The notes beneath the pieces were generated by a model that was not told the DNA's origin, made no database searches, and worked only from the letters and a program-made list of their open reading frames with translations. The position numbers and the translations under genes are program-made. Source: Gammaproteobacteria bacterium (lineage in GTDB: Bacteria; Pseudomonadota; Gammaproteobacteria; GCA-001735895). Taken from it: a stretch of 5,960 nt of DNA. The DNA lies in contig QNFD01000185.1 in the NCBI GenBank assembly GCA_003645435.1, forward strand, positions 1 to 5,960. Reading direction: 5' to 3'. Positions 5,431 to 5,960 of this stretch are shown here, one piece after another; within the stretch, counting starts at the first letter, position 1; each line of letters opens with the position of its first letter.

Positions 5431-5960
5431 TTAGAGAGTAAGACCAATTTTCCGGCCTTCATGAAATGCGTAGGGCGCCGAACGAGGTGCCGCGCAGTCG
5501 CCGATGACATGATAAACAACATCACTGCGATCTAGTGCCAGCTCAATATCATTACAGGCCATGTTGGTAGTCGCAGTCACCAGCGATGTAGCGCTCACAT
5601 GGTTCACCGATCCGTTTAGCAGTGAGCGTATATCGGCACCATCGCCTTGCCATTGTTCAATCACCGATTCGACCATGAAACGGGCGCCGGCCTTGCTCAG
5701 GCTGCTACGGACCTGAAAGTCGGCGGTGGTACGCGTGAGTTCCTTACCGATGTATGGATCCGGCGTAACAATGGTGACCTGGTGTCCTTTATCCAACAGG
5801 TAGAGCGCGGTTCCGGTTCCTCTCCAGTTGCCACCCTCGTCGAGCAAGATAACCGCGCTACCGAGTGTGGCCTGGTCGAGCATCGCTTCCTCACAGGACC
5901 AGACGTTGCCATTGTCAAGACCGGGTAGTTTGTCTGCTGCTGGTAAGAAGCGCTGACGCG
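5431..5960 (-). CDS. TMADH/old-yellow-enzyme-type flavin oxidoreductase, C-terminal part (partial)
   Basis: The frame is open to the right window edge and ends at TAA 5431, giving the last 175 residues. The internal ATG at 5883 is not the start: the coding signal continues upstream through D-K-L-P-G-L-D-N-G-N-V-W-S (9-21). A dinucleotide-binding unit follows (V-I-L-L-D-E-G-G-N-W-R-G-T-G-T-A, 36-51, then G-H-Q-V-T-I-V-T-P). The end holds G-D-C-A-A-P-R-S-A-P-Y-A-F-H-E-G-R (153-169), the closing FAD/ADP-site motif of the trimethylamine dehydrogenase, dimethylamine dehydrogenase and 2,4-dienoyl-CoA reductase group. Full members are about 650-730 residues, with an FMN-binding TIM barrel and a 4Fe-4S cluster, both outside the window. 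The 'D-E-G-G-N-W-R-G-T' form suits the amine/N-methyl-type branch better than dienoyl-CoA reductases, in my judgement. It is the first visible gene of the leftward group with the DapA-family and MttB-like frames. Substrate unknown; an N-methylated amine is a reasonable guess. Confidence 0.8.
   Translation of the reverse strand, partial: RQRFLPAADKLPGLDNGNVWSCEEAMLDQATLGSAVILLDEGGNWRGTGTALYLLDKGHQVTIVTPDPYIGKELTRTTADFQVRSSLSKAGARFMVESVIEQWQGDGADIRSLLNGSVNHVSATSLVTATTNMACNDIELALDRSDVVYHVIGDCAAPRSAPYAFHEGRKIGLTL

Noticed and set aside
5697..5928. Frames of 73 and 93 codons near the right edge
   Set aside because: They are shadows of the flavoprotein frame, which carries the recognisable nucleotide-binding and GDC-APR motifs.

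Overview
The window reads as a compact bacterial chromosome fragment, probably from a proteobacterium (a marine or environmental gammaproteobacterium is my guess). The basis is gene style, moderate GC, Sec-type signal peptides and protein families; there is no rRNA or other direct marker. I see no tRNA, rRNA, CRISPR array, insertion sequence or phage gene. Coding density is very high and no gene-free stretch exceeds about 100 bases.

Layout. Bases 1-3601 carry a leftward group of four genes. In transcription order these are a 588-residue P-loop protein with a zeta-toxin-like kinase core; a GFA/CENP-V-type zinc protein overlapping it by 8 bases; a secreted PQQ-like beta-propeller protein after a 97-base gap; and the first 104 residues of a secreted protein resembling the cytochrome P460 family, cut by the left window edge. 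Bases 3613-4359 carry one rightward gene, a divergent creatininase-family protein. Bases 4368-5960 carry a second leftward group: the C-terminal 175 residues of a trimethylamine-dehydrogenase/old-yellow-enzyme-type flavoprotein (cut by the right edge), a DapA-family aldolase/lyase, and a 52-residue reading frame that looks like the N-terminus of an MttB-type (trimethylamine methyltransferase family) protein that stops early.

How they may work together. The right-hand group suggests catabolism of a small, possibly N-methylated or cyclic nitrogen compound: a flavin dehydrogenase, a Schiff-base lyase and a remnant or stub of a methylamine methyltransferase-family gene, with an amidohydrolase-type (creatininase-fold) gene next door. 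This pathway reading is inference from family membership only. The left-hand group pairs an intracellular kinase-like protein of unknown substrate with a small zinc protein by translational coupling, and two exported proteins (propeller plus P460-like) with a second coupled junction. The points most worth a second look are the truncated MttB-like frame, the creatininase-fold protein that lacks several canonical metal ligands, and the large zeta-like kinase with no antitoxin beside it.
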